A DNA stretch of 64,000 nt from Bryopsis sp. KO-2023. Its lineage: Eukaryota > Chlorophyta > Ulvophyceae > Bryopsidales > Bryopsidaceae. The stretch lies in NCBI GenBank assembly GCA_030272585.1, contig BSYQ01000007.1, forward strand, positions 4,344,001 to 4,408,000, written 5' to 3'. Shown one piece after another: positions 42,252-55,566 of the stretch. The first letter of the stretch is position 1, and the number at the start of each line of letters is the position of its first letter. The translations under genes and the position numbers were made by a program. The notes beneath the pieces were generated by a model, which was not told where the DNA came from, did not search any database, and worked only from the letters and a program-made list of their open reading frames with translations.

Positions 42252-45200
42252 CGTGGTGGTGCGGTGCGTGAAAATGTCTCGGAAAACACGGATCAATAAA
42301 ACCTGCACACGCAGAATTGGACGAAACGCGGTTGGAGGGAGGGAGGGAGGAGGTGGAAAATCACAAATACCAGTACATCACCAACAGGATTCAGAAGCGG
42401 GCCTCCGGAGAGAACAGCCGCTGATCCAGCCGCAACTACGATCGACCGGCGCTGCGTTTTTGGGAATCATCGGACGAGAAACACAGAGAACAAAAACGTC
42501 GACGCTGGAAATTGAACCACGAATCTGCCGCAGCACGGTTGTACTGTGGGGTGCGTGATTTTCTCAACGGTCCTCCTTTTTCGCACACGTAAGTTCAAAA
42601 GCTGCGACGAATCGAAAAGAAAAGAAACAGGACCTCGAAAGCGCGGTACGATTCCGCACACCACCTTACGAGAGTTGAGCGTCTTCGGATATTTGCAGCT
42701 TTTTTTTCCCTCGGCTCCTATTCAAACTTTTTCTTTTTTAGTCGTTTTCGCGGTAGAAAAAGCTCTTCTCAACGTAAAAAACCCAAGTAAATCACGAGGG
42801 CAGTTTGTTTTTACTCAGAAGAGAACGGCAAAACAGACAGCAAGCGGTCGAACCACTACAAGTTTTGAACACGAAAGCAAAGCAGAGTTGTGCTGCTTCC
42901 GTTCTCCCTCCAAGCTTTTATGGCCCGATCGCGGATCGATGAATCGCCCCACGTCAGAGACAGCGTGTGGGCGGTTTCCTACGCGATCCGAGGTCAGCCC
43001 AGAAAACGCTCGAACTCACCCGAAAAGAAGCTCCCCAGCGAAGCGACAGCAGTTCAAAAACTAGCGGGAAGTCGCGTCAGCGTAGAACGCAAAAGCGTGT
43101 TTTGAAAAATAACTGGCGGAGACTCGTTTGATAACTGGCTTTCACTCACGAAAGCGAATACTGAAAACTGAAAGGCCAAGAAGATAATCACGAAAATGGC
43201 TCGCAGTCTGTTGTGTGCTGTTGGCGTGCTTCTTCCGATGATAAAACGAGGTAGGGCCGCTCCCGTCGTACTCGATCTGGCTCGTACTGGGGGAAGGGAA
43301 GGGGGGACGGACCCTCACGGTTTCGTTCTCACGTCTGTGGTCAACTTCGGCTTGAACAACATGAGTGGCTGGTATTGCCTTGACGGATCGCCAAGCATCG
43401 AATTGCAGTGACGGATTGGAGGGGGGGCAGCATTCGACACTGGGCATGCATCGAAGGTGATTCGCCGCCACGGTGCAAAATATGTGTGTCTTGTGAACTG
43501 TTCCAATCGCTACTTGCTTTATCTGTGCCTTCCGCCTTCCGGTTCTTGCCATTCTGCAGTGTTTTTTTACATTATCCGAAGCAGATTTTGATGCTCCCAC
43601 CCCTGAACCAAAGCATGCAACTCCCACATGATGTTTCCACGTCAAAAACAAAAAAACAAAAAAACAGTAAAAAAACAAAAAAACAAAAAAACAGTGACGA
43701 GATGATCCACAGGGAAGAAAGAACAACCCCACAGTTGCACATGCACTAAATATTGTGCCTGATTGTTGGAGAGAACACAGCCACTTTCCGTCTACCAGGA
43801 GGTCTCCCACCCACACAATGTCCAACGGATGAATCACGTGAACAAACTTTCCCAAATATTCATAAAACAACGGTGCTCTCTCTGCCGGGTGGCATCTTCC
43901 CATGTGTTCATGCTTGCTTGTTCGTTCTCTATGCCTAAAGAGCACCTCACACAGGTTTTCCCGACTGGACCACGATTCACCCCATCACGTAATGCCATTA
44001 TTCGCGTCATTCACCTGAAAATCCCAAATGTTCATGTTGGCTTGCGTTTTGTCGAAGGTCACGTCATGCAACGGAACGATATGCGGCCAAGGGAGGAAAA
44101 AAACTTCTGTTTCGTGTGTCGTATGCCGGATCTTTTCCTCCTCACTTCATATCACTGATGTGAAGTCAACTGAACTTCACAAAGATTCTGCATTGTGAAC
44201 TTCCAGCAGATCTCACAACGATTTCGCAGAAAACGTGGGTCGTTCACCAGCCAACTCCCTGAATCGACATTTTATTCGAGGTCTTGAGGGCATGACGTTG
44301 CCTTCTGCGCATGACTTTTTCCCACACAGAAAAAGGATATTTTTCTTTTTTAGTGCAGCCACCCTGAATGATGGGATCTTGGAAAAAATGAAATGAACCA
44401 GTTTTTCGTTAGGAAAGAAAAACATCTCCTCGATGTAAAGGGGATGTGTTGGATTTTTTCAATCAAGGATTCCCTTTCCTGTTTGAGGTGGAACAGAAAC
44501 CATGTTTTCGTCCTCGATAAAAAGATCACCCCTTTTCCCCAACACCACCCACAGAAGTGTTTTGAAGTGACAATGGTCTGATCGCACTCGGGAGAGTTTT
44601 GCAAAAACAAAAAAAAAACACCAAAAAAAAAGGCCTGCAAAGCTTCATTGTCATGTACATCGGCACCACACATGCCCTCTCCTTTCTTTTCTTTATCCAG
44701 CAAGCATACTGAAAGAAAGACGAAAACGATTTCGCTCAAATGAACAGAAAATGAAAAAAAACAACCATACCCTCGGAAGAATTATCTCTTTCCAAGTAAA
44801 AATTAACATTCCCTCCACACCCATATCACCAACCCACCCCTGACTCACCCCTCTTCTCACCTTTCCTACCCTCCCCCCCCTCTCTCACTCTTTTCTTTCC
44901 AGAAATCAGAATTTATCTTGTTTTTCCCCACCCAATGATGTCATCGGGAATTAGCCCCCAAACCCCCCTCTTTCCCTCCAATTTTCTCTATAGGTCCCCT
45001 GACCTTGTTCAACTGGGGTGGCATATTTGATAAAGCTCACCGAAAATGTATATATGTATATAGCTACAATATGCCATGAGCAGTTTCTCCAGTCTTTTCC
45101 CCAATGCATGCCAAAAGGAAAATGTGATGCTGCGAAAAGCCAAAAAAACGTTAGCTGCTAAACATAGATCCATAGATCAACGCACAGTGTGTGTGTTTTT

Positions 45201-46848
45201 TCTCTCCTTTTCTTTTGTGGTTTTCCTTTTTAAAAAACCTCCCCCTTTCTTTTCCATCTCGTTTACAGTTTTTCGACTTTTCCCTCTCCACCACCTCAAA
45301 TCTACGCATCATCCCTTTGGGTTCTTTTTGTTAATCGTCGGTTCGTTGTTTTCAGAATATCACAGCATGAGTAAAATGAAAAGAAGATCGAATGCCTGCC
45401 AGAATCCCAAAGGTCGAAAAAAAGAAGAATTAAAAAAGGGGGAGGGGGAGGGAAGAACACCCCCCTCCCCAAAAAAACAGAACAGATATAGTTAAACTAA
45501 GTGCGGCAAATCATACCAAGGTGGGAATTTCACGGTGGTGCCCCTCCCCCCCCCCCCTTTCCCTCCTTTGTAATTCCTATTGTCACCTCGATCGATAATT
45601 TTCCTCGGAAACTCCCATTTTTTTTTTCCGGGTGAGCTTCATCCAATATTCCAGTTCTCTGTTTTGTTTTGGTTGTATTTCTCCCCCTCTATTTTGTCTC
45701 TCTCTCTCTCTCTCTTTTTTTTCCCCCTTTTTTCTTAAAATCTTTTTAAAAAAGTCTCCACACCCTGCCTCTGCAGAAGTCAAAACCACCAAACTGAAAA
45801 CAAAAAAACCTACAAAATCATTGACAGATTAAATATATGTTCCCCAACAGCAATTCCCAACGAACGAAAGAGAATTTTTTTTTCGGGAAGAATAAAAAAA
45901 AAGACAAAAAAAAGAAACAAGACGAAACAAAAACAGTGTGTGAAAACCTGTCATCAACAAAAACAACAAATGAAACTGGGTTAAATTAACCAAATTAAAA
46001 ACCAAAAAAAAAAAGAAAACCTGCCCATAATCCGCACGCACAGGCCCTTCTCTCTTCCACACTATATGCTGTTCTTTAAAACTTTTCCTTTCATTCTGTC
46101 TCCTTTTTCTTTTTTCCCCTCTGTCTCTTTTTCTCCTGCTCCTTTTTTGCTGTGATATAATTTCCACCCAAACAATGCCCTCATCAATAATGTCATATCT
46201 TTTTTTTTTTTTTTTCCTCGAGGGGGGAAAAAATTACGTGCTGCCTTTTCTTTTTTTTTAAGCTTGTGTAGTGTACGTGAAGGTTTTTCATTTCCCCCAC
46301 CCCCACCCTGCATTCTTCCCCCCCAAAACAAAATCCTTCACTTTTTTTGGGGGGGGGTAGATGTTTTGTTCAGCCCTTGTCCTAACCCCCCCACCCCCCC
46401 CCCCTCCCTCCACCCCCCAAAAACCCCAGCCCTCTCTTACCCAATTTCCAGTATGCAAAAATACAGAACACATATTCAACACTTCCCACCCCTGTCCCTT
46501 CCGTTCTGTTTTTTGTTTTTTTCTTCCGCTGTTACCGCGGTGCTTTTTCTGTTTTTCTGTTTTTCTGTTTTTTTTTCTTTCAAAAATCTTTACAGAATTC
46601 CTTCTTGTTTGTGTGTGCTGGCTGGACGCGAACTCACTCCATGCGCATCCCCAATTAAAATGATAACATAGACCAACATGTTTTCGGAAATCAGCGAGAA
46701 TATGCCACAGGCTGAATGGCCCCCAATTCCGCCCCCCTTCCCCCAAATCCCTCCCAATCACCCATTCATTTCCTTTCTTGTGTTTTTTTTTTCCACCCCA
46801 ACAGAAACGCAAGCACGATGCGAGACGGATTGGGGGCCAATCGATCAA
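42252..46848. other. 4.6-kb spacer with a CpG-rich patch but no confirmed gene
   Basis: 42252-43480 is clearly CpG-richer than its surroundings. It has a plus-strand frame at 43196-43411 (71 aa) starting MARSLLCAVGVLLPM, like a signal peptide, and another from 42890; no partner exons were found, so these are unproven. On the minus strand a splice donor-like end follows DKTQANMNIWDFQ near 44018. 44160-46848 is A/T/C homopolymer-rich and includes the 3' UTR of the RRM gene. Confidence 0.4.
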
Positions 46849-47901
46849 TTAGTCGTCCATCTCGACGTCCTTCGCCCGCACGGGTGTCTTAGACGGCGAG
46901 ACGCGAATAGGCATGGTGCCCAAAAGCGCTCCGCTGCAGCTCAACGCAGCCAGGGCGCTGTCCGCATGGACGAACTCGACGAAAGCGATCCTCGTGGAGT
47001 GAGCGTGGTCACCCAAAAGTCTCAACGCGGACACCGGACCGCACAGCGCCTCGAAAAACCTCTGGACGTCGTCCCTGTCCACCTTCTTGTCGATGTTCGT
47101 CGCGTACACCGTTCGACTACACTGCTCCATTTCATCCTTATTCTTGGGCATCAGTTCTTTATTAACTGGCACGATGGCAGTCTTGGATGGCAGCACCTTG
47201 AGGCGGGAGGAGCCCAGTTGCAATCCCGTCTTTTTGAGCGCGGCGACGGCTTCCGCTTCTTTGTTGAATTCCACGAAAGCGAAACGCATCGCGGAGTTGG
47301 GGTCACCGCACATGCGGCAGTCCACAACGATTCCGCAGTCGAGGAAAAACGTCGCCAGTTGCTCCTCGGTTATTTGCTGGTCCAAGTCGGAGATGTACAC
47401 CGTCTTCCTGATGTTCTCCTGTAGCGCTTGCTGCCTGTCTTTGCTCCGACGCGAGCGACGCCTGCGACCGCGGGGCTTGCCGCTGGCATCGTCCAGCGCG
47501 TCTCTCGACTCTTTGTTCGATTTTTTGTTGTTTCGAGCGTTCGGCGAAGCCACATCGCCACCGTTCGTGTGCCTCGCTTCGTCAGCGTGGGAGAAAGATC
47601 CGTCCTCCTGGGCGCCTCCCTGAACAACGGGGAGGTAATGCTGGTAAAATCCTCCGCCGTGCGGAACGGCGAACACGGGTTGCTGGCTGGGGTTGACGCC
47701 ATACGGAAACACGATAGGACTCAACGTCATTTGGTCGCCACCTCCTCCGTATTGCAGCTGCGACGGGTCCAGCTGGTGGGGATGCACAATGTGATATCCC
47801 GCCACCGGCATTACACCCCCTTGCTGCTGGCCACCACGTCCCCAAGCACCGCCACCCCGTCCCCCCTTCCCACGGACCCTACCACCACCAGTGCGACCCA
47901 T
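46849..47901 (-). CDS. CID-type RNA-binding protein with two RRMs (350 aa)
   Basis: Intronless frame; I start at the ATG at 47901 because upstream in-frame residues look untranslated. The N-terminus is RGG-like (MGRTGGGRVRGKGGRGGG). The next part is Gln/Pro/Gly-rich. Near residues 145-160 there is an Arg/Ser-rich basic patch (GKPRGRRRRSRRSK). RRM1 spans ~167-243 (TVYISDLDQQITEEQLA, then FAFVEF, LKVLPSKTAI) and RRM2 ~263-340 (TVYATNIDKKVDRDDVQ, then RIAFVEF, IRVSPSKTPVR). This pair, with its DLDQQ and NIDKKV signatures, matches the plant CID8-13 group of poly(A)-binding-protein interactors. Those usually carry a PAM2 motif; here only a degenerate VNPSQQPVFAVP is seen. Likely role: mRNA binding or translation control. 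Confidence 0.9.
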   Translation of the reverse strand: MGRTGGGRVRGKGGRGGGAWGRGGQQQGGVMPVAGYHIVHPHQLDPSQLQYGGGGDQMTLSPIVFPYGVNPSQQPVFAVPHGGGFYQHYLPVVQGGAQEDGSFSHADEARHTNGGDVASPNARNNKKSNKESRDALDDASGKPRGRRRRSRRSKDRQQALQENIRKTVYISDLDQQITEEQLATFFLDCGIVVDCRMCGDPNSAMRFAFVEFNKEAEAVAALKKTGLQLGSSRLKVLPSKTAIVPVNKELMPKNKDEMEQCSRTVYATNIDKKVDRDDVQRFFEALCGPVSALRLLGDHAHSTRIAFVEFVHADSALAALSCSGALLGTMPIRVSPSKTPVRAKDVEMDD

Positions 47902-49018
47902 TTTGTTCGTTTTTTTTTTTGTTTTTGACGTTTCTAAAAACCTTCGCACGCCGGGGAAGGACCAGCTGACGTTTATGTCTAGCAAAGCTAGTCGCCGACT
48001 AACCAGCGGCCAATTGAAAAACTGATGATGAAAAGCAGAATCAACCCAGAGAAAAACCTCTTGGCTTTCTTTCGCTTGGCTCGGGGATAAACTTCCCAAC
48101 CGCTCATCGTACGAAATGTGGGAAGTCACACGGAAAAAGGGGGAAATTTAACACACACGCACGAGGTGTCACCGCTCCGCCCCCCGTGGCTTCGAGCTTT
48201 CCTTTCGTTTCGTGATTTTTTCTTCTCGCCATTTGTTGAGTCAGGATGTCGCGGCAGGGCAAACAGTGGCCTCACACCCGTATTCGGCCGGCGCCCTTGT
48301 GGGAGCTTCGCGGGACCGTTCGCGACTGACGTCTTTACTGTGATCGTTTGGCTTCCCGCAAACACGCACGTGGGTTGCACGTGGGCGGCGTCACTCTCAC
48401 CCAACGAATGTCTGAAAAATTTTTGTGGAGCGGTGCAACACCCACAGGTATGGTTTTTAGATTTTCTTTTTTCGGCTCCCGCCGTCAGCCCCCTCCCCGC
48501 CAAAGAAAAGAAAATGGAACGATTAGGGATGGAAATCATCCTATGGTGAGATTGTCCCAACACAGTGAAATTTATGGCTGTCGTCTGACTTTCGAACGAT
48601 TAGAGAAAGAATGATTCCAAACGGTTGTCTTGAGGGGCATTAGGGTCAATGCATGCAAAGGCACAGCGATGCAATGCCAAAACAAAAGGATGTGAGTTTG
48701 GGGCAACGCTAGATTGAAAATTCATTTTTAATATGATATTTTATCGGTGTCTTTTTGACGCGAATGAGGTGGGGCGGGGGGGGGGGGTTGAATGCACAAA
48801 AAAAAAAAGCTCCGAGCAATATAACCGGACTCAAAAGAATGCCGTTACAAAACGCAAATTTTTTTCCAAAGCATCGCCCCATAAATCCCCAAATTGGAAG
48901 GATACATCCAAAAAGACAAAAAAAAAGCAAAACAAGAACGAACGAACAAATAATAGTTTGTTTTTTTTGCCCACCATAAAACATGAGAAAAGAATAGAAA
49001 GAATGGAATCTGCAGCGC
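47902..49018. other. Spacer, no gene recognised
   Basis: Contains the promoter/5' UTR of the RRM gene (CpG-rich to about 48500) and the 3' UTR of the Psb27-like gene. No further feature is supported. Confidence 0.5.
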
Positions 49019-51608
49019 TCACAAATTCTTGTCCAACAATGAAGTGGTGAGGTCGATGTCCGCCAGAATCTTTTTCGTCTTGTAAACTGGGAAGGGGGCA
49101 AGGCTGAGCGAAACAACAAAAAGAAAAAGAAAAAAAACAGACACAAAAAGGAAAATCAACCCACATGCAAATTGTCCATTTTTTTCACTCGAAAAAAAAA
49201 CAAACAAAACAAACCCAAAGAAGATTGGACCCGACTGCTAAGCTTCAACACATATATATCATGCCATACATAGATCATATATATTGGCAGAATTTAATTA
49301 CACCTAAATTCATGGATTCTTCGGGTCCTCTTGCAATAGAACTTCAACCTTCTGCTAGTGGAGCATACAAAACAAAATAATATTATGGATTACATATGTA
49401 CCCAATTTACAGTAGGTAAACTCGCCTAACGAAGGCCGTCCAACAATCATATGTGTATACTCTCAAATTTTCTTTCCATCAATTTCAGTTCTCGTCAGAA
49501 TTCCTTACCCGTACGCTGCAATGAATCCAAGAACAGCATCAATAACAATGTAGAATTTTCTGGCACTCTGCTTCCTGGCGCTTCCTCCTCGAGCATATTT
49601 GCTAACCCACGCTGGTCCATCGGATTTGATGGTCTTGATGGCTGCCTGTCGCTCAGGATCGTAAGGGTCCTGTTTTTCAGTTCGACAAAAAAAAAAAATA
49701 AAAAAAATAAAGGCCACAGGAGCAGAAAATGAGTTGTCAGCTTCCACAAAATGAATATCCCCCTCTCAATGCTAAAAAAAAAAAGCACAAAAAACTACAC
49801 CAGTGCAGGCGTTTACATTGACCAAATCAAAGACAATCGAGCACACAGAAACAAAAAGAAAGAGAAAAGGAAAAGTGAAACTAAATCCTGTGTTTTTTTC
49901 TTGTTTTTTAGAAACGAGTTTCTTAGGGATGGGGCAAATGGGGGTGGGGAGGGATTCGTGTCGATGCCTACCAATTCTGTGTATCGAGTGATTACCACCC
50001 CAAGTTCGCGGGTTGCCCTAACGTATTCATCATCCAAAACCGAGACTGGCACGCCATACTGTGCAGCTGTCAGGAGAAAAAAAACCAAAAAACGATCATT
50101 GGCATGTTTCTGGAGCACAGTTTTTTTGTGTTTTTTTTTTTATTGACAAAACGGATGCAAAAAATGAGACCATGAATACTGAAATTTTGGAATATTGGTA
50201 AGGGAATATCTGTGTATTTTATTCCATGTAAATACATCTTATTTTTCTTAAATAGGAGGGAAAAACACTTTAGTGTTATAAATATGGTGATTGTCGGCAT
50301 GGGGCGGTCGAGCTGGCCACACATTCATATTGAACACACAGTGATCCCTGATGTTGTGAATAAAACTAGAAAAAATTAAAAAAAACTAAAAAATGTTCTT
50401 ACAATGCTTTCGGTAAAAGTGTCGAAGTTCCGATATATTCAACTGTCAGGGAAAACAGCATCACGGGTTTCAGAAACATCAAGGAAACACCCTTTGATTT
50501 AATTTTTTTTTGGTACACACATTTTCCAGGGTTGGCACACTGTTTTGGTGTTCAGTGGAAACTCACTCAGCTCCTGTTTTGGGCCCTCAAAGTCCGACAA
50601 TTTACTGTTCTTGGCATCCTCCCTGAGAAAAAAAAGGGAAAATCCTCAGCTTCCATCGCAAACAGCAGATTTACTTCCTTTTCACAAAAATCCGTCCGGC
50701 TTCAATCGGAAATGCATTCAAATTTTTTGGCAGGATTTTTCATTGATCAAAAGGTTAGGTTCGCAAAAGTGCCTCCAGCAGTCCAACCCAGCTTTAACAT
50801 ATTCTTTCAAAGTTGCGATCGAAAGCCTTTTCAAATCCAAGCAGGAAATCTTCCACCAACTCGAAATTTTTGTTTGGACCCTGAAGAAGTCCTGGCAGTT
50901 TTTTTACTTCAAGCAATTGCCGGTATGCCAACCAGCACATTAACCCTTTCCAATTTATTTATTTTTGTACGGACCCACCTAAGAACCGACATGCGACAAT
51001 CTTGGCCCTCTGCCGATGGATCGCAAGTGGTTACGATTGCTGCAAAGAAAAAACAACAAGAAATGTGCAAAATTATCGATTTAGTTCCCTTTGCATGGAA
51101 ACTGTGTGAAGCTTTTCTGAAACGTATGCATGCAAACAACATGGCTGGGTAATTCCATATGCATCTGTGTGCACGTGGCCCAAGCTCCATTAAAAAATAG
51201 AAAAAACGAGGGAAAAAAGTTCGAAAAGTTTTACAGTGCAGTGTGGGTTGGAGCGGACGTGCCTCTCGCCGACGCTGGTTGAACCTGAAGCAGCGCTCCC
51301 AAACCGAGGCCGCCGAGAAGGGCGCGGCGGTTTACTTGCACACGCCGCTCGTCCCTGCAACGCATGCTTTCCTCAAAAGACCGCTTTATTTGTGAGGTCC
51401 ATATATACAGATTTACAGAGGTCCACCGCGACGAAAGCGTGCGCAACGTTACTCGACCAGAAATAGTTCGCCGACCGTGCAAGCCGAGTGACGAAAAATC
51501 CAAAGAACGATACCTCGCTCCAGAAATAGCCGTCGTCTGGGAGCTTCGACCTGCGTCGAATTTCCTGACGGAGAGAGGGCGAGTGGAGCTCGATGCGTGC
51601 GTGGACAT
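49019..51608 (-). CDS. Psb27/LPA19-like photosystem II assembly protein, thylakoid lumen
   Basis: Exon 1 (51608-51235) encodes a long Ser/Arg/Thr-rich leader and then VNRRALLGGLGLGALLQV followed by a PASA cleavage site: a plastid transit peptide plus a twin-arginine lumen signal. The last three exons (50066-49972, 49669-49509, 49103-49019) join in phase. They encode DDEYVRATRELGVVI, then DPYDPERQ, then WVSKYARGG, then VLGFIAAYGLAPFPVYKTK and a KKILADID tail. This tracks the Psb27 four-helix order and, at the end, the PTAPIPAKRKARILEE tail I recall from plant LPA19. Psb27 proteins bind CP43 or D1 precursors during PSII repair. Exons between 50067 and 51234 are uncertain: segments FELVEDFLLGFEKAF (~50850), EDAKNSKLSDFEGPKQEL (~50600) and LNISELRHFYRKH (~50420) look coding, but the phases did not all close. 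Confidence 0.6.
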
Positions 51609-52545
51609 GACGACACTCCGCCTCTTACCGGCAAAAAAACAACGCTGCAGACGAGACGAGCGCGCAAACGAACGTTATCGCGATTCGGCGTCACAGGCCG
51701 TCAATAAAAGCCCCCACGTGGGGAAATAAAGTGAAGCATCAGCATCGTCACTGTGTGGTGACCAACACAATCACAATAAATCCTGGAGGGGTCGACAGAG
51801 CCAGCTCCATGCAACCAACACCTCGCGCTCTATTGTGACGCTCCGCAGGTCCCCGCCAGTGAAATAATCAACGTCCATTGACGTCTTGCAAGAATATGTT
51901 GTTACATATGTTTGTGAGGGTTAGTTGAATCCCCAGTGAAATATCTGAAATGAAGCATCGCATTGATGGCCCGTCACAATACGGTTTCTCCGCAAAACGG
52001 ACCGGAAAGGCTTCGGCAAGAATCTGTGACTAGGGCCTTTACTTTGTGTCGAGTGTGTTGGCTGACAGCTCCGATTGCGAGGATAACCCCGAAAAGCACG
52101 ATTTGACAAGGTGTTTCACGGAGCGAGTCATGCGATCAAATGATTATGCTCCCTGCCGTCTTTTCCTTGCGGATATGCCCAGTAAACCTAACGCACAAAA
52201 CACCATTCCACCAAAACCGACAGCCGAACGCTGTGTTTCGAGGTTACGTGAATAGCTATTGCGACACCCCTACTTGCCTGTCGTTTCCCCAGCGCCTTCG
52301 TAAAGGCACGGGTGCGTCTGAGTCAAGCAGAGAAAAGACGACTCACCTCGAGACTGATCTGAGGTTTTGGGATCTTCTAAAGCGCTTTGTCAGCTGTTGG
52401 TGTAAGCGTCGGGGCTCTCTTTTCGTTTACGAAAGCAGACCTCGTCCGTTCATTTTTTTTCCGTTGAAGGGGACGGAATTACTGTGCCGTGTGTTAAGTT
52501 CGCACACGCCCCGTCTCGGCAGCTCCGTTGGGTAAGCTCCACAGG
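51609..52545. other. Divergent intergenic region
   Basis: About 0.94 kb between the divergent starts of the Psb27-like and beta-helix genes. CpG-richer at both ends, as expected for two promoters. No other gene seen. Confidence 0.5.
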
Positions 52546-55500
52546 ATGGTCGACGCAGACGCTGAAGGGAGTCTCGGTGCCCTGACGAGAAGCATCACCT
52601 CCAGGTGGAAAAAAGCGAGAGGCTCCGTCATGGTGCTGCGTTTCCTGACGGCCGTGGGGATCAAGAAATCACCCGCTCCAAAAAAGTGAGGACAAAACGG
52701 GGGAGGCGGCTGAGTCGCGATTTTCACGACAACTCGATCAAACGATCCAGCGATTTCGTCTGTAACATCGATCGGGTTCCACCTCAGTCGCCACCAAGAA
52801 TTTGCTGTTCTCTGACTAGGAAAAAAAAACTTGTGTTGATTCCATGAGCCACAGCAGCCTGGGGATGGTTTATAGTTGCTTTCCTAGCCCAATTAATCTT
52901 TTAGACTTTCCAAGAATCGAATTACATGGTCCATTCACTGTCTGAAAAGATGCCGAGTTAATCCAAACTGGATTAACATCTAATATATTCGCCCTGTTGT
53001 AACTTTTGTCTGACATGCAGGGATGGAATCATGGCTGTGGCTCAAACTGCACTTGGGAGGCTGATCGGCGATGGCATCGATGTTGGGCAGGATCTGCAGA
53101 ACTGGGCTCAGGGAGAAGGAAGCTTGAAACAATCAAAGATCTCGGTAAATATGATCCTGTAAAATTCTTTTTTCCCACACCATGCCTACCTGTTTTGCTG
53201 GCATCCATTTGCAAGGGAGTAAAATTTTGGTTTTTCCCGCTAATGTCTCAATGTCTGTAGCAGGTTTACCATGGCCCGGATCTTCAGTCGAAATACGACC
53301 AGGTGGGCGTTTCAAACACATTTCCCTTAATCGATTGCATGATTTTTTCTTTCTGGGTGTCCTCTTGTTGAGAGTTCGAACTGGGCGGATGCTGCAAAAA
53401 ACGAACAGCAACTATGGATTCAAGCGATATAAACTGGGGAAGGAAAAACCAGAAAATTAAACAAAATTATTTTTGAAATAAACAATGGGTTGACATGCAA
53501 ACTCAGTTGCTGAATTTTGCCATCAGATCGTGGACAGCCAAGTGGGCGAAAAGCTCATTCTGCATAAGGAGCTCATGGACTTGTTCAAAAACATGCGACC
53601 CGTCGGGAAGAAAGAAAAAATCGAACTGAATCTCAGGGGAAAAATCATCACCGTTTTGCCAGACATGAGCGTCCAGACGGAGTATTTAGTGATATCTGGG
53701 GCAACCCACCCGCTGAAGATTACCAATGGCTCCGTCATGACCCCCAAAGGCATTTATGTGAAAAGCTGCGGGGAGGTCGAACTGTCTGACATCCAAGTGG
53801 AAGCTTCCAGTCTGGCGTTGTGCGTTTCTGGCACGGATGTCAGTCTGACCGATTGCCGGCTCTCCAGTTTGGACCGTTGCATCCAAGTGAAAAACGAGGG
53901 GCGGGTGCAATTGGTCGATTGTCAGGTGGCGAGCAAGAAAACGATGGATTGCGTGCACTGCTCCTCGGAGGGGGCTTTGTTATACAGCAAGGGGTGCCAC
54001 TTTGTTGGTGGGGTGAGAATGAAACAGGGTGCAGTGGTGGTGTTGGATGACTGCCTCATTTCGGGGGGGAAGAAACCTGCTGGGCTCGCCGCGTCTGACT
54101 CAGGAAGCAAAGTGATTGCGATGGATTGTAAGATTGCTGACAGCAAGGGGGCAGGGGTGTTGATCGACAAGCAGGCCTGGGGCTACTTGAGGGGTTGCGT
54201 ATGTAAGAGCAGCAAGGATGCCCAAGGTCTGCACGTCCGCAACGAGTCCTCCAGCGTGGAGGTGTTCGATTGCGACTTTTCAGGCAATCACCATGATGGG
54301 GTCCGAGTGGATGGCGGTGCGACTGCTCGTCTGATCAATTGCATGGCTGGTAGGTCGAAGGAGTTCCGAGGTTTGGTCGTATGGGATCCCAACACCTCAG
54401 TGGAGGCCATCAACTGTGATTTTTCTGGCAACCATAAGAGTGGGGTGGTGGTGGAAAACGGAGCGATTCTGACAATGAAGAAATGCAAGGTGAACAAGTC
54501 GAGCGTCAGTTACGGCCTGGATGTGAGGGATGTCAGCAGCACGGTCACTGCGGAGGACTGCGAATTCTCGGACAGCCGGAGGTGTGGGGTTTTCGTACAG
54601 GGGGGTGGCTCGGTGTCTTTAAAGAAGTGCAAAGTCAATGGATCGAAGGAGTCCAGTGGAATGATCATCAGGAATGCCAAGAGCAAGCTGTTTGTGGACG
54701 ACTGCACCTTTTTGTCGAATAAGCAGAACGGACTGCTGGTCGAAATGGGGGGGACTGGGTCGATGGAGAACTGCACGATCGCTCAATCCAAGGAGAACTA
54801 TGGGTTTGTGGTGAATGGCCAGGGATCCCACGTGAATGCAAAGGGATGCTCGTTTTCCGAAAACTGCCAGGACAATATTCTTGTGCTGGGGGGTGCCACC
54901 GCGGATCTTGTCGCATGTTCGTCTGCAGGGTCCTCCCAGGGCCGAGGGATTCTCATCAGAGATCCTAACACGAGCGTCAAGATTGATGAATGCACGGTCA
55001 GCGATTGTAAACTGGACGGGATCCTTGCATGCATGGGGGCTTGCGTGACTTTGTCGAAATGCACCGTGAATGGATGCCAGAAAGGTCTGGTCGTTCGGGA
55101 TGTGAGCACCAAGCTGGAGGCAGACGCATGCGAGTTTTCTGAGAATCAGTCCACAGGGGTGGGAGTTTTGAAGGGTGCCAGAGTGACCATGTCGAAATCC
55201 AACATTTTGGGGTCCCTTTCCGATCGGGGATTAGTCGTGCAAGATTCGGGGAGCGAGGTGGTGGCGTCGGAGTGCGATTTTTCGAACAACGTCAAGGATG
55301 GAATCTGGGTTTCTGGAGGGGCAGTCGGGACGTTCACGAAATGCACCAGTTGTAATTCGAAGGATAACCCGGGGCTCTCTGCTGGGGATGGCGGAAAGGT
55401 CACGGCTGAGGACTGCGATTTTTCGCAGAACCAGCTTTCGGGGGTGTACATATATGGAGGTGCTTCTTGTGATTTGTCAAAATGTAGCAGCAGGGGTTTG

Positions 55501-55566
55501 AAGGGTGTGATGGTCGCCGACCGGAGCGGAAAGGTCACGGTCGATGAGTGCATTTTTGAGGAATAA
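52546..55566 (+). CDS. Right-handed parallel beta-helix protein with Cys ladder (780 aa)
   Basis: Four exons in phase: 52546-52685, 53021-53144, 53264-53302 and 53527-55566. The first ~150 residues are helical and basic (MVDADAEGSLGALTRSI, then GDGIDVGQDLQNW). The large last exon is built of roughly 22-24-residue turns of the pattern C-x-FS-x-N-xx-(D/S)GV-xV-xx-GG, alternating with C-x(5)-S-xx-(Y/R)GLxVRDxxSxV. That is the pectate-lyase-like parallel beta-helix (NosD/Beta_helix) pattern. A Cys recurs at the same place in nearly every turn and should stack as a ladder. There is no signal peptide and no recognisable polysaccharide-lyase active site, so it may be an intracellular scaffold as in F-box protein 11-type helices. 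Function unknown. Confidence 0.85.

Noticed and set aside
43142-43945. 267-aa minus-strand ORF
   Set aside because: Contains poly-Phe/Val from a repeated CAAAAAAA tract and a mixture of unrelated peptides; no domain and no splice support.
47902-48129. 76-residue N-terminal extension of the RRM protein
   Set aside because: Composition is unlike the rest, and the RGG-type start at 47901 fits better.
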